Notes: a model not told the origin generated them from the letters alone. DNA of 64,000 nt from Nocardioides sp. S5 (GCF_017310035.1 NZ_CP022296.1:3720001-3784000); one strand, 5' to 3'. Shown: positions 1-8,522, counted from the stretch's first letter. Numbers and translations: made by a program.

Positions 1-2
1 GG

Positions 3-992
3 GGGCTCCTCGGTGACCTGAAGTACCGCGTCCGGCGCGCCCGGGTGCTGCCCCGGCTGCTCGGGCGCGCGGTGCGGGAGGCGTGGCGCTGGGACGATTA
101 CGACGAGCGGGACGAGCAGTGGTACCCCCAGGGCATCTCGACGAGCGCCGACGCCTCCGACACCGAGGACGTCGACGGCCGCCGGGTGCTGGTCACGACG
201 TGGTACTCGACCGGCCGCGACGGCATCAAGCGCGGGTCGCGGGTGACCTTCGTCGACCTCGACTCAGGCACCTACCGCCACGTGCTGCTGGTCTCGCCGG
301 TGCTCGACGAGGACGGCCGGCTGGTGCTGCGGCCGATGAACATCCACGCCGGCGGCATCGTGTGGGCCGGGCCCTACCTCCACGTCGCGGCCACCAGCCG
401 CGGGTTCGTCACCGCGCGCGTCGACGACATCATGCGGGTCCCCGGCGACGACGACCACCCGGAGAAGCTCGGCGTCGAGGGCACCGCGGTCCACTCCTTC
501 GGCCACCGCTACGTCCTGCCGGTGCGCTTCACCCACCAGGCCTTCACCGACGAGGGGCACGAGAAGCTCCGCTACTCCTTCATGTCGCTCGATCGGGGCT
601 CGGACCCGCCGGCGCTCGTGGCGGGCGAGTACGCCCTCCGCGCCGGCGCCACCACGCGCCTGGCCCGCTACCCCCTCGACCCGACGACGTGGCAGCTCTC
701 CACCGGCGACGACGGGTTCTCCCGGCCCCTGGCCCTCGACGACGGCGGGGTGCGGCAGATGCAGGGTGCGGTGATCGCCGCCGGCCGCTACCACGCCACC
801 GTCTCCCACGGACCCTGGATGCCCGGCAGCGTGTACGCCGGACGGCCGGGGTCGATGCGGCAGCGGCGCTGGGTGCTGCCGATGGGTCCGGAGGACCTGT
901 CCTACTGGCCCTCCACCGACCGGATCTGGTCGCTCACCGAGCACCCGCGGCGGCGCTGGATCGTCGCGATGGACCGGGCCTGGTTCGACTGA
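3..992 (+). CDS. Protein of unknown function, 5' end cut by window edge
   Basis: The reading frame is open from base 3, so the gene begins outside the window; the first possible internal start is GTG at 45. About 330 residues are visible. I do not recognise a named family. The sequence is rich in Trp, Tyr and short beta-type stretches, such as VLVTTWYST near residue 50 of the internal ORF and GGIVWAGPYLHVAAT near residue 104, which would suit a beta-propeller-like or beta-sandwich fold; that is only inference. No signal peptide or membrane segment is visible in the part present. A strong hairpin follows 30 bp after the stop, so this is the last gene of its transcript. Confidence 0.7.
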   Translation, partial: GLLGDLKYRVRRARVLPRLLGRAVREAWRWDDYDERDEQWYPQGISTSADASDTEDVDGRRVLVTTWYSTGRDGIKRGSRVTFVDLDSGTYRHVLLVSPVLDEDGRLVLRPMNIHAGGIVWAGPYLHVAATSRGFVTARVDDIMRVPGDDDHPEKLGVEGTAVHSFGHRYVLPVRFTHQAFTDEGHEKLRYSFMSLDRGSDPPALVAGEYALRAGATTRLARYPLDPTTWQLSTGDDGFSRPLALDDGGVRQMQGAVIAAGRYHATVSHGPWMPGSVYAGRPGSMRQRRWVLPMGPEDLSYWPSTDRIWSLTEHPRRRWIVAMDRAWFD

Positions 993-1022
993 TATGTAGG
1001 GCGCGCCTGTCAAGGGCAGGGT

Positions 1023-1059
1023 GAGGCGCCGTCGGGCCTGGGTGGCCTGACGGCGCCTC
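1023..1059. terminator. Strong hairpin terminator
   Basis: Bases 1023-1038 pair with 1044-1059 as a 16-bp stem (one G-T wobble) around a 5-base loop. The arms begin GAGGCGCCGTC and end GACGGCGCCTC. It lies 30 bp after the stop of the upstream gene. There is no T-tract, which is usual for actinobacterial terminators. Confidence 0.8.
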
Positions 1060-1259
1060 GCTTGGTCTGGATCTGGTCGTCTGCGCAGCGTGTCTTCGCG
1101 ACGCGCGGTCGAGACTGATATGCGCGGGTTGGGTACCGCAGGACGGCGTTCGGCAGGAGCGCTCCGCTTCTCTGAGGTCGAGCGTCACGAGTCGGGCTCG
1201 TGGCTCACAGTCGAATCGCGGGTCGGCTCCTCGCGCTGCACGCAGGGACCGGTTCCAGA

Positions 1260-2440
1260 TCAAGTCAGGGGTGTGGCTACTCGAGGGTGGCCAGTGACCA
1301 GCACCAGCCGGCGAGTTCGCGGGCGATCGCGGTGTTGGCCACGGTGTGCTTCTTCTTCCGGGCCGTGTACTTGGCCCATTGGTGGTGCAGCCGCTGGTTG
1401 CCGGCGTGTCCGCGGACTCTGGCGGCGGGGGTGGCCTGTTCCCACCGGGCCTGCATGGTGGGCCCGACGGTGTAGCGGGGCTGGTGGTGCCATGCGGCCT
1501 CGATCAGCAGACGGCGGGCGTGGGTGTTGCCGGTCTTGGTGATTCCACCCTGCCTGCGCGAGTCGCCGCTGGAGTGCTCGGAGGGCACCAGACCGAGGTA
1601 GGCGCCGATGCTGGAGCCGGTGAACCTGGTCCAGTCGCCCAGTTCGACCGCGAGTGCGAACCCGGTCAGGGTGGAGATCCCCCGTAGGCAGCACAGGCGT
1701 CGGGTCAGGTCGGTGAACTCGCTGTCGGCAGCCATCGCGGTGATCGCAGCGTCGAGCCGGTTGCGGCGGGCCAGGGTGAACTCGACCGCTTCGAGGTCGG
1801 CCTCGTAGGCGGCGCGAGTGCCGGGCTGGTCGAACCGGATGCCGTGCAGCCACGCCTGGTGCTTGCCGGTCCAGGCGTTCCCGCCGTAGTAGACGTGGCC
1901 GTGGCGCAGCAGCAACTTCGAGACTCGGTGCCGGGCCCGCATCAGGTCGCCGCGGACATCTTCACGAGCCCGGACCAGGTCGCGGGCGGCTTCCTCGGTG
2001 ATGGTGGGAACCCTGACCGGAACGATCTGTCCGACTTGGAGCAGTTGCGCGAGGAGCAGGGCGTCCTTGGCGTCGGTCTTGACGCGATCCCCGGGCGGCC
2101 GGTTCAGCTTCGATGGCGCAGCCACTTCGCAGCGGATCCCGGCTGCGGTGATCGCCCGGTAGAGGCCGAATCCGGTCGGTCCGGCCTCATAGGTCACCGC
2201 CACCGGGCCCGGCAGCCCCCGCAACCAGTCCACGACCACCTCGCTGGCCGGGACGAGCTTCTGCTTGAACACCTCACCGGTCATTGCGTCAAGACCGGCT
2301 GCCATCACCGATCGTGCGTGCACATCGAGCCCGACGCTCGTACGCTCAGAAATCACCGGGGCCTCCTATGCCTGTGGATAGGTCGAGCAGGCCACTCCTG
2401 CCCGACAACCCACGTACATGCATGTGAGAGGCCCCGGCCC
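1260..2440 (-). mobile_element. IS110-family insertion sequence (ends not resolved)
   Basis: The element is defined by its transposase gene at 1277-2356. IS110 elements lack long terminal inverted repeats and usually make no target duplication, so the exact ends cannot be read from one copy. The span given is a minimum guess covering the gene and the structured leader next to its start. The left limit must lie to the right of the terminator at 1059, and the right limit to the left of the thioesterase stop at 2580. Confidence 0.45.
1277..2356 (-). CDS. IS110-family transposase (DEDD + serine recombinase domains)
   Basis: A 359-residue transposase of normal length for IS110, apparently intact. 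The N-terminal RuvC-like DEDD domain shows VGLDVHARSV near residue 8, the Glu in TYEAGPTG near residue 55, and KTDAKDALLLAQLL near residue 93, which supplies the paired Asp residues. The C-terminal Transposase_20 domain has GISTLTGFALAVELGD near residue 226, then SSGDSRRQGGITKTGN with the serine region typical of the family. It starts with GTG, preceded by AGGAGG at 2367-2362, spaced 5 bases. Family knowledge: IS110 enzymes are guided by an RNA made from the element's own non-coding end. The gene probably arrived as a mobile element and has no link to its neighbours. Confidence 0.95.
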   Translation of the reverse strand: MISERTSVGLDVHARSVMAAGLDAMTGEVFKQKLVPASEVVVDWLRGLPGPVAVTYEAGPTGFGLYRAITAAGIRCEVAAPSKLNRPPGDRVKTDAKDALLLAQLLQVGQIVPVRVPTITEEAARDLVRAREDVRGDLMRARHRVSKLLLRHGHVYYGGNAWTGKHQAWLHGIRFDQPGTRAAYEADLEAVEFTLARRNRLDAAITAMAADSEFTDLTRRLCCLRGISTLTGFALAVELGDWTRFTGSSIGAYLGLVPSEHSSGDSRRQGGITKTGNTHARRLLIEAAWHHQPRYTVGPTMQARWEQATPAARVRGHAGNQRLHHQWAKYTARKKKHTVANTAIARELAGWCWSLATLE

Positions 2441-2480
2441 GCAACCCCCTCACGCCGAGGCGGTCACGTCATACCGTCTG
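2357..2480 (-). ncRNA. Candidate bridge-RNA region of the IS110 element
   Basis: This is the non-coding leader upstream of the transposase, the place where IS110-group elements encode their guide (bridge) RNA. On the transposase strand it can form a hairpin from 2382-2391 with 2397-2406 (10 bp, one G-T wobble, 5-base loop). A second hairpin, 2365-2369 with 2378-2382, has arms CCTAT/ATAGG and overlaps the transposase Shine-Dalgarno. There is also a perfect 10-base palindrome ACATGCATGT at 2416-2425. The hairpins are seen in the sequence; the bridge-RNA role is inferred from position and family. RNA ends are unknown. Confidence 0.35.
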
Positions 2481-2565
2481 ACTCGGCGTTGAGTCGCTGG
2501 GAGACTCAGGGGCGAGTCCGCCGCGACACGCCCGGGATGCAGGTTGAGTCTCTGAGCGACTCAAC
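2480..2565. repeat. Phased GACTC/GAGTC half-sites with two hairpins
   Basis: Six 5-base units lie here: GACTC at 2480, GAGTC at 2491, GACTC at 2503, GAGTC at 2514, GAGTC at 2546 and GACTC at 2558. Spacing is 11-12 bases within each group. The last pair forms a perfect 8-bp stem, GTTGAGTC 2543-2550 with GACTCAAC 2558-2565, around a 7-base loop; 2490-2495/2503-2508 form a 6-bp stem with a 7-base loop. The 2543-2565 hairpin lies 15 bp after the thioesterase stop and may end that transcript. The array may also be a binding site at the IS end. Confidence 0.6.
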
Positions 2566-2579
2566 CGCAAGGGTGCAGG

Positions 2580-3386
2580 TCAGGCGCGTGGCTGCATCGC
2601 CAGCTGGCGGCTCTGCGCGACCAGGCGGCCGGTCGAGTCCCAGACCTCGCAGTCCTCCTCGAACATGCCACCGGCGATGTTGCGGGTCCGGTGCGAGACC
2701 CGCAGCCACCCCGGCGCCGGGACGGCACGGACGTGGACGGTGAGCTCGAGCGTCGGGGCCCAGCCCGGCCGCCCCAGGTCGAAGGTGACCGGCGGCAGCG
2801 CGTCGCAGACCATGAGCAGGCCGACCGGGTCGACGTCGTGGCCGTCGACCATCCGGAACCAGGCCTGGATGTGCCCGCGACCGCTGGGGGCACCCATGGC
2901 CCAGCCGATGCACGCCGGGTCGAACCGCATGTCGAAGCGCTCCATCACCGGAGCCACCCGCCGCGTCTCCTCCGGTGCGAGCGAGCCGGCCACGCACTCC
3001 TCGACCGGGGGAAGCTGCGGGGGCTCAGCCGTGGTGGCGACGTCGGACGGCATCGCACGCAGGTCGCCGTACGTCGCCAGGACGCGGATGCGGGCGACCC
3101 CGTCCTGGGCGAGCTCGGCGGACACGGTCGCGACGGAGCCGCCCTCGCGCAGCACCTCCGTCGAGACCTGCGCCGGTCCCGGCCGCGCGGCAGACAGGTA
3201 GTAGGCGCTCACCGCGAGCGGGTGCGGCTTGGCCGGCAACGCCTCCGCGATCGCCGTGCCGACCACGCCGAGGAGGTAGCCACCGTTGACGCCGCCGCCG
3301 ACGACCCACCCGGCATCGAGCTCGGCGGTGTGGGTTCCGTCGGCAGTCGTGGTCAGGGCGGTGTGGGTGTCCCACTCGGAGGCCAT
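2580..3386 (-). CDS. Acyl-CoA thioesterase, TesB-like double hotdog family
   Basis: A 268-residue protein of the usual length for TesB-like/4HBT_3 thioesterases, which hydrolyse acyl-CoA to free acid and CoA in the cytoplasm. The first hotdog half shows GWVVGGGVNGGYLLGVVG near residue 26 and HPLAVSAYYLSAARPGP near residue 55. The second half holds QAWFRMVDGHDVDPVGLLMVCDALPP near residue 175 and LELTVHVRAVPAPGWLRVS near residue 215. It lies 25 bp behind the GH43-like gene on the same strand, probably as the last gene of a P450/GH43/thioesterase operon. Substrate is not readable from the sequence. Confidence 0.85.
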   Translation of the reverse strand: MASEWDTHTALTTTADGTHTAELDAGWVVGGGVNGGYLLGVVGTAIAEALPAKPHPLAVSAYYLSAARPGPAQVSTEVLREGGSVATVSAELAQDGVARIRVLATYGDLRAMPSDVATTAEPPQLPPVEECVAGSLAPEETRRVAPVMERFDMRFDPACIGWAMGAPSGRGHIQAWFRMVDGHDVDPVGLLMVCDALPPVTFDLGRPGWAPTLELTVHVRAVPAPGWLRVSHRTRNIAGGMFEEDCEVWDSTGRLVAQSRQLAMQPRA

Positions 3387-3411
3387 GGCCCGAGCCTAGG
3401 TCGAGGGAGCC

Positions 3412-4461
3412 TCAGCGGGCGCGGAGCCACTCCGCGACCACGGGCAGTCCGCCGACCCAGTCGAGGCGGGCGGCGTACATCGACCGGCGGCCGCGCTGGC
3501 GCGGCTTGTGGTCCCACTTGCCGGTGCCGGCGCACGGGAGCGTGGTGCCACGGCAGGTCCAGCCGTGCAGGAAGGCGAGCGTGCGCCCGTCGGGCGTCTC
3601 GACCAAGTCCGCGCCGCCGGGGCCGCACAGCCCGGTCGTGGCGGTGTCGAGAAGGGTCCCGCTCTCCGCGAGCGTCCAGTCGAGCAGCGACGTCGAGCGC
3701 AGCCAGCGGGTGCGGTAGCCACACCGGGTCCAGTCACCCTCCGAGGCGAGCAGCACGTAGCCCTCGGGGCGCGGCGTGAGCACGGGGTTCTCGATGACGC
3801 CGGCGGAGCGCACCAGCTCCACGCTCGTCGCGCCCCTGCCCACCGACTGCCCGTCGCGCGTCAGCGCCACGATCCGCAGCGTGGAGGGGATCCGGTCGGT
3901 CTTGTAGAGCAGGTACGCCGTCCCGTCGACGTCGCGGAAGAAGGACGGGTCGATCACGCCGGCACGCGGCAGCGTGGGGTCGCGCGGCAGCAGCGGGTCC
4001 TGGGCGGTCGGCGTGCCGGCGTAGGACGGGCAGACGAGCGGGCCGCGGCCGACCGGGCGGAACGGGCCACGAGCCGAGCGCGAGCGGGCGACTCCGATGC
4101 AGCGCCCGTGCTCCCCCATCCCCTTCACCGGGGTGGCGTAGTAGAGCAGCCAGCGCCCCCGCACCCGCGCCACGTCGACGGCCCAGATGCCGCCGTCGCG
4201 CGACCACGAGGGACGGTGGGATAGCAGCCCACCGCCGCGCCGCCACGGCCCGTCGGCGCTGCGCGACCACGCGTGCGGCACCCGGTCGCCGGTCGCGTAC
4301 GCCACCAGCCCGCCCGGCGCGGACACGACCGCGGGGTCCGGGAAGTCGACGTCGAGGACGGGGCGCGGGACGGGGTCGACAGCCGTCGCGGGACCCGCGA
4401 CGGACAGGACCCCAGCGGTCAGCAGCAGCACGAGCAGGCGTACTGCTCCCCGGATCGGCAC
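3412..4461 (-). CDS. Secreted glycoside hydrolase family 43-like protein
   Basis: 349 residues with an N-terminal signal peptide: Arg4, a leucine-rich core, then an Ala-x-Ala-like cut near residue 27 (GPATA). The rest fits a five-bladed GH43 beta-propeller. DVDFPDPAVV near residue 38 carries the likely general base Asp, GVIDPSFF near residue 167 the second Asp, and GVIENPVLTP near residue 220 the acid Glu. The spacing of these three acids is what GH43 arabinanases and xylosidases show. It probably acts outside the cell on arabinan- or xylan-type sugars; the exact substrate is unknown. It lies 29 bp downstream of the P450 gene and 25 bp upstream of the thioesterase gene, so all three are likely co-transcribed. 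Confidence 0.8.
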   Translation of the reverse strand: MPIRGAVRLLVLLLTAGVLSVAGPATAVDPVPRPVLDVDFPDPAVVSAPGGLVAYATGDRVPHAWSRSADGPWRRGGGLLSHRPSWSRDGGIWAVDVARVRGRWLLYYATPVKGMGEHGRCIGVARSRSARGPFRPVGRGPLVCPSYAGTPTAQDPLLPRDPTLPRAGVIDPSFFRDVDGTAYLLYKTDRIPSTLRIVALTRDGQSVGRGATSVELVRSAGVIENPVLTPRPEGYVLLASEGDWTRCGYRTRWLRSTSLLDWTLAESGTLLDTATTGLCGPGGADLVETPDGRTLAFLHGWTCRGTTLPCAGTGKWDHKPRQRGRRSMYAARLDWVGGLPVVAEWLRAR

Positions 4462-4490
4462 CGGGGGAACCTACCCCGTCGGGTGGTCCC

Positions 4491-5777
4491 TCAGGGTCGC
4501 AACGTGGCGGGAAGGGTCTCGAAGCCGCGCAGGATGCGGGTCTCGCGGCGCCGCGCCCCCGCCTCGAGGCGCAGGTCGGGGAAGCGCTGCCAGATCGCCC
4601 GCAGCCCCACCTCCCCCTCCATCCGCGCCAGCTGCGCACCGAGGCAGTGGTGGCGTCCGGCGGAGAAGGAGATGTGCTCGCGCGCGTTGGCGCGCGCCAC
4701 GTCGAACCGGGTCGGGTCGGCGAAGACCTCGGGGTCGCGGTTGGCGCCGGCGAGGATCGCGGTGACCATCGAGCCCGCGCGCACCGGCTGCCCGGCCACC
4801 TCGGTGTCGCGCACGGCCATCCGGCCGGTGAGCAGCACCGGCGGGTCGAGGCGCAGGGCCTCCTCGACGACGTTGGTCCACAGCGACGGGTCGGCGACCA
4901 CCTGCGCCCGCTCGTCGGGGTGGTCGTGGAGCAGCGCGATGCCGTTGCCCAGCAGGTTGACCGTGGTCTCGAAGCCCGCGGCGAGCACGAGGCCCGCCGT
5001 GGCCTTGAGCTCGGTCTCGCTCAGGCCGGCACCGTCGTCGCGTACGGCGACCAGCTGGCTGAGGAGGTCGTCGCCGGGGTGGCGCCGCAGGTGGTCGAGG
5101 TGGTGTCCCAGCCAGGCGTCGAACTCCGCCAGCGCCCGCGACACCGAGCGGTACCGCCGCAGCCCGAGCCCCAGGTCGAGGCTGGGCGCCGCGGCCGAAC
5201 CGAAGTCCAGGACGCGGGCGCGGTCGCGCTCGGGCACCCCGAGGACCTCGGCGATGACGGTGACCGGCAGCTGCGCGCAGTAGGCCTCGACGAGGTCCAC
5301 CGGGCCGGCCGCGCGCGGCTCCAGGGCGTCGAGCAGGTCCGCGGCGATCTCCTCGGTGCGCTCGCGCAGCCGCTCGACGGCGCGCATCGTGAAGACCCGT
5401 GTGACCAGCCTGCGGTAGCGGGTGTGGTCCGGGGGCTCGGTGACCAGCAGCGACGGCGGCTCGACCGGGTGGAGGGTGGTCGGCGCCGCCCACCGCGAGA
5501 TCCGCCCGATCGGGCCCTGCGTCGTCGGCAGGCCGGTGCGGAAGTCGTCGCTGGTGAGCACGTGGCGCACGGCGGCGTGGCTGGTGGCGACGTGGCCGAT
5601 CCGCGAGCGGTAGAGCGGGCCGCGCGACCGGATCTCCTCGACGAGGTCGAAGACGTCGTCGGTGCCGAGTGAGCCGACCCGGATGAGCTGCGCCTGGAGG
5701 TCGCCGCGGTCGGCGGCTCGGCGCAGCAGGAGCGTCGGCAGGCCGTGTGCCACACCCCAGTGGACCGTCGACCTCAT
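4491..5777 (-). CDS. Cytochrome P450
   Basis: A soluble bacterial P450 of 428 residues from the chosen ATG at 5777; an earlier in-frame start at 5831 would overlap the divergent gene. Signatures: I-helix AGFETT with the oxygen-activating Thr, the K-helix ExxR as EEALR, and the heme loop FSAGRHHCLGAQLAR with the ligand Cys near residue 378. It needs separate ferredoxin and reductase partners, which are not seen nearby. It heads a probable three-gene run with the GH43-like and thioesterase genes. The substrate is not predictable; family members hydroxylate steroids, fatty acids or secondary metabolites. Confidence 0.95.
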   Translation of the reverse strand: MRSTVHWGVAHGLPTLLLRRAADRGDLQAQLIRVGSLGTDDVFDLVEEIRSRGPLYRSRIGHVATSHAAVRHVLTSDDFRTGLPTTQGPIGRISRWAAPTTLHPVEPPSLLVTEPPDHTRYRRLVTRVFTMRAVERLRERTEEIAADLLDALEPRAAGPVDLVEAYCAQLPVTVIAEVLGVPERDRARVLDFGSAAAPSLDLGLGLRRYRSVSRALAEFDAWLGHHLDHLRRHPGDDLLSQLVAVRDDGAGLSETELKATAGLVLAAGFETTVNLLGNGIALLHDHPDERAQVVADPSLWTNVVEEALRLDPPVLLTGRMAVRDTEVAGQPVRAGSMVTAILAGANRDPEVFADPTRFDVARANAREHISFSAGRHHCLGAQLARMEGEVGLRAIWQRFPDLRLEAGARRRETRILRGFETLPATLRP

Positions 5778-5829
5778 GCGCCCCACCTCATGCACCGACA
5801 CTATCCGCGTCCTGCCTAGGCTTGCTCGC

Positions 5830-6177
5830 ATGTGGCTGCTGATCGACCTCCTGCTCGTCGGCGTCTTCGCGGTCGTCGGCCGGCTCAGCCACTACGGCGC
5901 CCTCACCGTCGGTGGCTGGTGGTCGACGGCGTGGCCGTTCCTCGTCGGCGCACTGCTCGGCTGGGCGCTCCTGGTCGCGACGAGACGCTCGCCTGCGGCC
6001 CTGACCTCCGGGGTGGTGGTCTGGCTCGGCGCGCTCCTCGGCGGCATGGTGCTGCGGCAGGTCGCCGGGCAGGGCACGGCGACGGCCTTCGTGGTCGTCG
6101 CGACCCTCGTCCTGGGCGCACTGCTGGTGCTGCCCCGACCGGTGCTGTCTAGTGTCGGTGCACGTGCCCGACGCTGA
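5830..6177 (+). CDS. DUF3054 family membrane protein
   Basis: 115 residues starting at ATG 5830. It is almost entirely hydrophobic, with about four membrane helices: residues 3-17, 28-48, 58-73 and 80-100. This matches DUF3054, a small integral membrane family common in actinobacteria with no known function. It is divergent from the P450 gene, with only about 50 bp between the starts. Its 3' end overlaps the GTG start of the following MFS gene by 26 bp, so the two are likely translated together. Confidence 0.85.
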   Translation: MWLLIDLLLVGVFAVVGRLSHYGALTVGGWWSTAWPFLVGALLGWALLVATRRSPAALTSGVVVWLGALLGGMVLRQVAGQGTATAFVVVATLVLGALLVLPRPVLSSVGARARR

Positions 6178-7372
6178 CACCCGCCCCACCCGCACCGCCG
6201 CCGTCCCCTTCGGGCTCCTCCTCGTCGCCGTCGTCCTCGTCTCGCTCAACCTGCGCGCCGGCGCGTCCTCGCCCGGACCGGTCCTGGAGGAGCTGCGCGC
6301 GGGCCTGGGCATGACCGCCGGCGTGGCCGGGGCGATGACCGGCCTGCCGGGCCTGTGCTTCGGCCTGGTCGGGGCGCTGGCCGTCGGGTTCGCGCGCCGG
6401 GTCGGCATGACCGCGGCCGTCGCGGTCGGCCTCGCCGCCGCCGGGGTCGGCCTGTTGCTGCGGGTGACGACCGACAGCGTGCCGCTCTTTCTCGTCCTCA
6501 CCGTGCTGGCACTGGCCGGCATGGCGGTGTGCAACGTGATCGTCCCGGGGTGGATCAAGGCCCACGGGCACGCCGTGGTGCTGATGACCGTCTACGGCAC
6601 CGGCCTCGTCGTCGGCGCCACCCTCGGCTCGCTCGCCACCGCGCCGGTGACCGAGGCGACCGGCTCCTGGCGTGCCGGGCTGGGCATGTGGGGGCTGGTC
6701 CTGCTGGTGGCGGCCCCGCTGTGGGGGTGGTTGGCCCTGCGCGAGCGGCGCTCCCCTGCCGAGCACCGCGTCAGCAGCGGTCCCGCCCCGAGCGGGCGGA
6801 TCGCCCACTCGCGCACCGCGGTCGCGTTGACCGTGCTCTTCGGCATCCAGTCGATGCACGCCTACGTCCAGTTCGGCTGGCTGCCCCAGATCTACCGCGA
6901 CGCGGGCATGTCCGCCTCCTCCGCGGGCGCCCTGCAGGCGCTGCTGTCGGGGGTCGGCATCCTCGGCGCCCTGGCCATGCCGACGGTGATCGCCCGGGAC
7001 CGCGGGCTGCACGCCTGGATGGTGTCCTTCGGCGTCATGCTCTTCCTGGGGTACGCCGGGCTGCTCGTCGCCCCGGCCACCGTCCCGTGGCTGTGGGCGC
7101 TGGCCCTCGGCTTCTCCGGCCTGGCCTTCCCGACCGCGATCGCCCTGATCACCGCGCGCACCCGCCACCCGTCCGTCACCGCGCAGCTCTCCGGATTCGT
7201 GCAGCCCATCGGCTACGCGCTCGCCGCGGTCGGCCCCTTCGCGGTCGGGCTGCTCCACGACGCGACGGGCGACTGGCAGCTGGTGCTCGTGCTGCTCGCG
7301 CTGACCTCGGTGCCGCTGACCCTCGCCGGACTGCGCGTGGCGAGCCCGGCGTACGTCGACGACGAGATCTGA
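6152..7372 (+). CDS. MFS transporter, CynX/NimT-type
   Basis: 406 residues with about 12 hydrophobic segments and the MFS layout of two six-helix halves around a loop near residues 205-215. The opening LLLVAVVLVSLNLRAGASSPGPVLEEL is typical of the CynX/NimT subfamily, whose members move cyanate, 2-nitroimidazole or small organic anions. The start is GTG 6152, inside the end of the DUF3054 gene; GTG 6158 or 6164 would also be possible. Its stop is immediately followed by that of the small convergent membrane protein gene. Substrate is unknown. Confidence 0.85.
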   Translation: MSVHVPDADTRPTRTAAVPFGLLLVAVVLVSLNLRAGASSPGPVLEELRAGLGMTAGVAGAMTGLPGLCFGLVGALAVGFARRVGMTAAVAVGLAAAGVGLLLRVTTDSVPLFLVLTVLALAGMAVCNVIVPGWIKAHGHAVVLMTVYGTGLVVGATLGSLATAPVTEATGSWRAGLGMWGLVLLVAAPLWGWLALRERRSPAEHRVSSGPAPSGRIAHSRTAVALTVLFGIQSMHAYVQFGWLPQIYRDAGMSASSAGALQALLSGVGILGALAMPTVIARDRGLHAWMVSFGVMLFLGYAGLLVAPATVPWLWALALGFSGLAFPTAIALITARTRHPSVTAQLSGFVQPIGYALAAVGPFAVGLLHDATGDWQLVLVLLALTSVPLTLAGLRVASPAYVDDEI

Positions 7373-7573
7373 TCAGTCGTCGCTGCTGCGGCCGCCGAGC
7401 CGGTGGTGGATCGCGACGGGCGCCTCGCCGAGGTGGCCGACGCCACGGTCCTGCTGCCGTCGGCGCGCCGGCATGCCGGGTCGCGTGAGGTCCTGCCAGT
7501 CCCGCCTGCGTCGCCGCTCGCTGACCACCGCGACGAGTGCTGCGACCAAGAGGGCCACTCCGAGCCAGACCAT
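7373..7573 (-). CDS. Small single-pass membrane protein, unknown
   Basis: 66 residues from ATG 7573. One membrane helix spans about residues 2-18 (VWLGVALLVAALVAVVS) and is followed by the basic stop-transfer ERRRRRDWQD, then a polar tail. It resembles no named family I know. The longer in-frame ORF upstream reads through the start of the kinase gene and is not credible. It ends one base from the stop of the MFS gene and diverges from the kinase gene with under 50 bp between starts. Confidence 0.55.
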   Translation of the reverse strand: MVWLGVALLVAALVAVVSERRRRRDWQDLTRPGMPARRRQQDRGVGHLGEAPVAIHHRLGGRSSDD

Positions 7574-7619
7574 GTCAGCGACCGTACGCCGACGGGTGGC
7601 GTCTGTCAGGATCTGCGTC

Positions 7620-8522
7620 GTGAAGCAGTGGGTGGTGGTCGTCGGCGGCACCAACATGGACGTCGTCGCGCGCACGTCCGCCCCGCTCGTCCCCGCGACC
7701 AGCAACCCGGGCCGCACCCGCATCTCCCCCGGCGGGGTCGGGCGCAACATCGCCGCCTGCCTCGGCCTGCTCGGCGCGCCGGTGCGACTGGTGTCGGCGG
7801 TCGGCGACGACACCTTCGGCGACGAGGCGCTGCGGGTCACCGCGGCGTGCGGCGCGGACGTGGCGGCCGTACGCCGGGCACCGGGCGCGACCGGCACCTA
7901 CACCGCGGTCCTCGACGACCGCGGCGAGCTGGTGGCCGCGGTGTCCGACATGGCGGTGGTCGACGAGCTGGTCCTCGAGACCGTGCACCTCACCGACGCG
8001 GCGCTCGTCGTCCTCGACGGCAACCTCGCGCACGGCCAGGCCACGCGCGTGGTCGCGGCCGCCGCGCAGGCAGGGGTGCCGCTGGCCTTCGAGCCGGTCT
8101 CGGTGGCGAAGGCCGCCCGGCTGGCCGACCTGGTGCACGACCTCTTCCTCGTCACGCCGAACACCGACGAGCTCGCGGCGCTGACCGGCCGCGCCGCGAC
8201 CGACTGGCGCGACTCGGTCGCCGACCTCCACGCCCGCGGCGTCGAGCACGTGTGGGTCCGCCACGGGGCCGACGGCTCGTGGATGTGCAGCCGCGGGAAC
8301 GACCCGGTGCACCTGCCCGCCGCCCCGGCCGAGGTCGTCGACGTCACCGGCGCCGGTGATGCGATGCTCGCCGCCTGGGTCGCGGCCTGGCTGCGTGGCG
8401 ACGACCCCGTCGAGGCGGCACGCGACGGCCACCGGGCCGCAGCCGCGACCATCGAGAGCCCCCACACCGTCCGGCCGGACCTGGCCGAGGCCATGCACCA
8501 CCTCACGAGGGAGCACCGTTGA
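7620..8522 (+). CDS. psuK: PfkB-family sugar kinase, likely pseudouridine kinase
   Basis: 300 residues from GTG 7620; the upstream part of the frame is antisense to the small membrane protein gene. The PfkB fold is clear: GGTNMDVVART near the N-terminus, the GG motif in ISPGGVGRNIA near residue 38, TPNTDEL in the middle and DVTGAGDAMLAAW near residue 240 with the catalytic Asp. It overlaps the pseudouridine-5'-phosphate glycosidase gene by 4 bp. That coupling points to the kinase step, pseudouridine to pseudouridine-5'-phosphate. The substrate rests on the neighbour, since PfkB motifs alone do not separate it from ribokinase or other nucleoside kinases. Confidence 0.85.
   Translation: MKQWVVVVGGTNMDVVARTSAPLVPATSNPGRTRISPGGVGRNIAACLGLLGAPVRLVSAVGDDTFGDEALRVTAACGADVAAVRRAPGATGTYTAVLDDRGELVAAVSDMAVVDELVLETVHLTDAALVVLDGNLAHGQATRVVAAAAQAGVPLAFEPVSVAKAARLADLVHDLFLVTPNTDELAALTGRAATDWRDSVADLHARGVEHVWVRHGADGSWMCSRGNDPVHLPAAPAEVVDVTGAGDAMLAAWVAAWLRGDDPVEAARDGHRAAAATIESPHTVRPDLAEAMHHLTREHR

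Noticed and set aside
1090..1542. Plus-strand ORFs over the end of the IS110 transposase
   Set aside because: They run opposite the transposase C-terminal domain. No protein family is recognisable.
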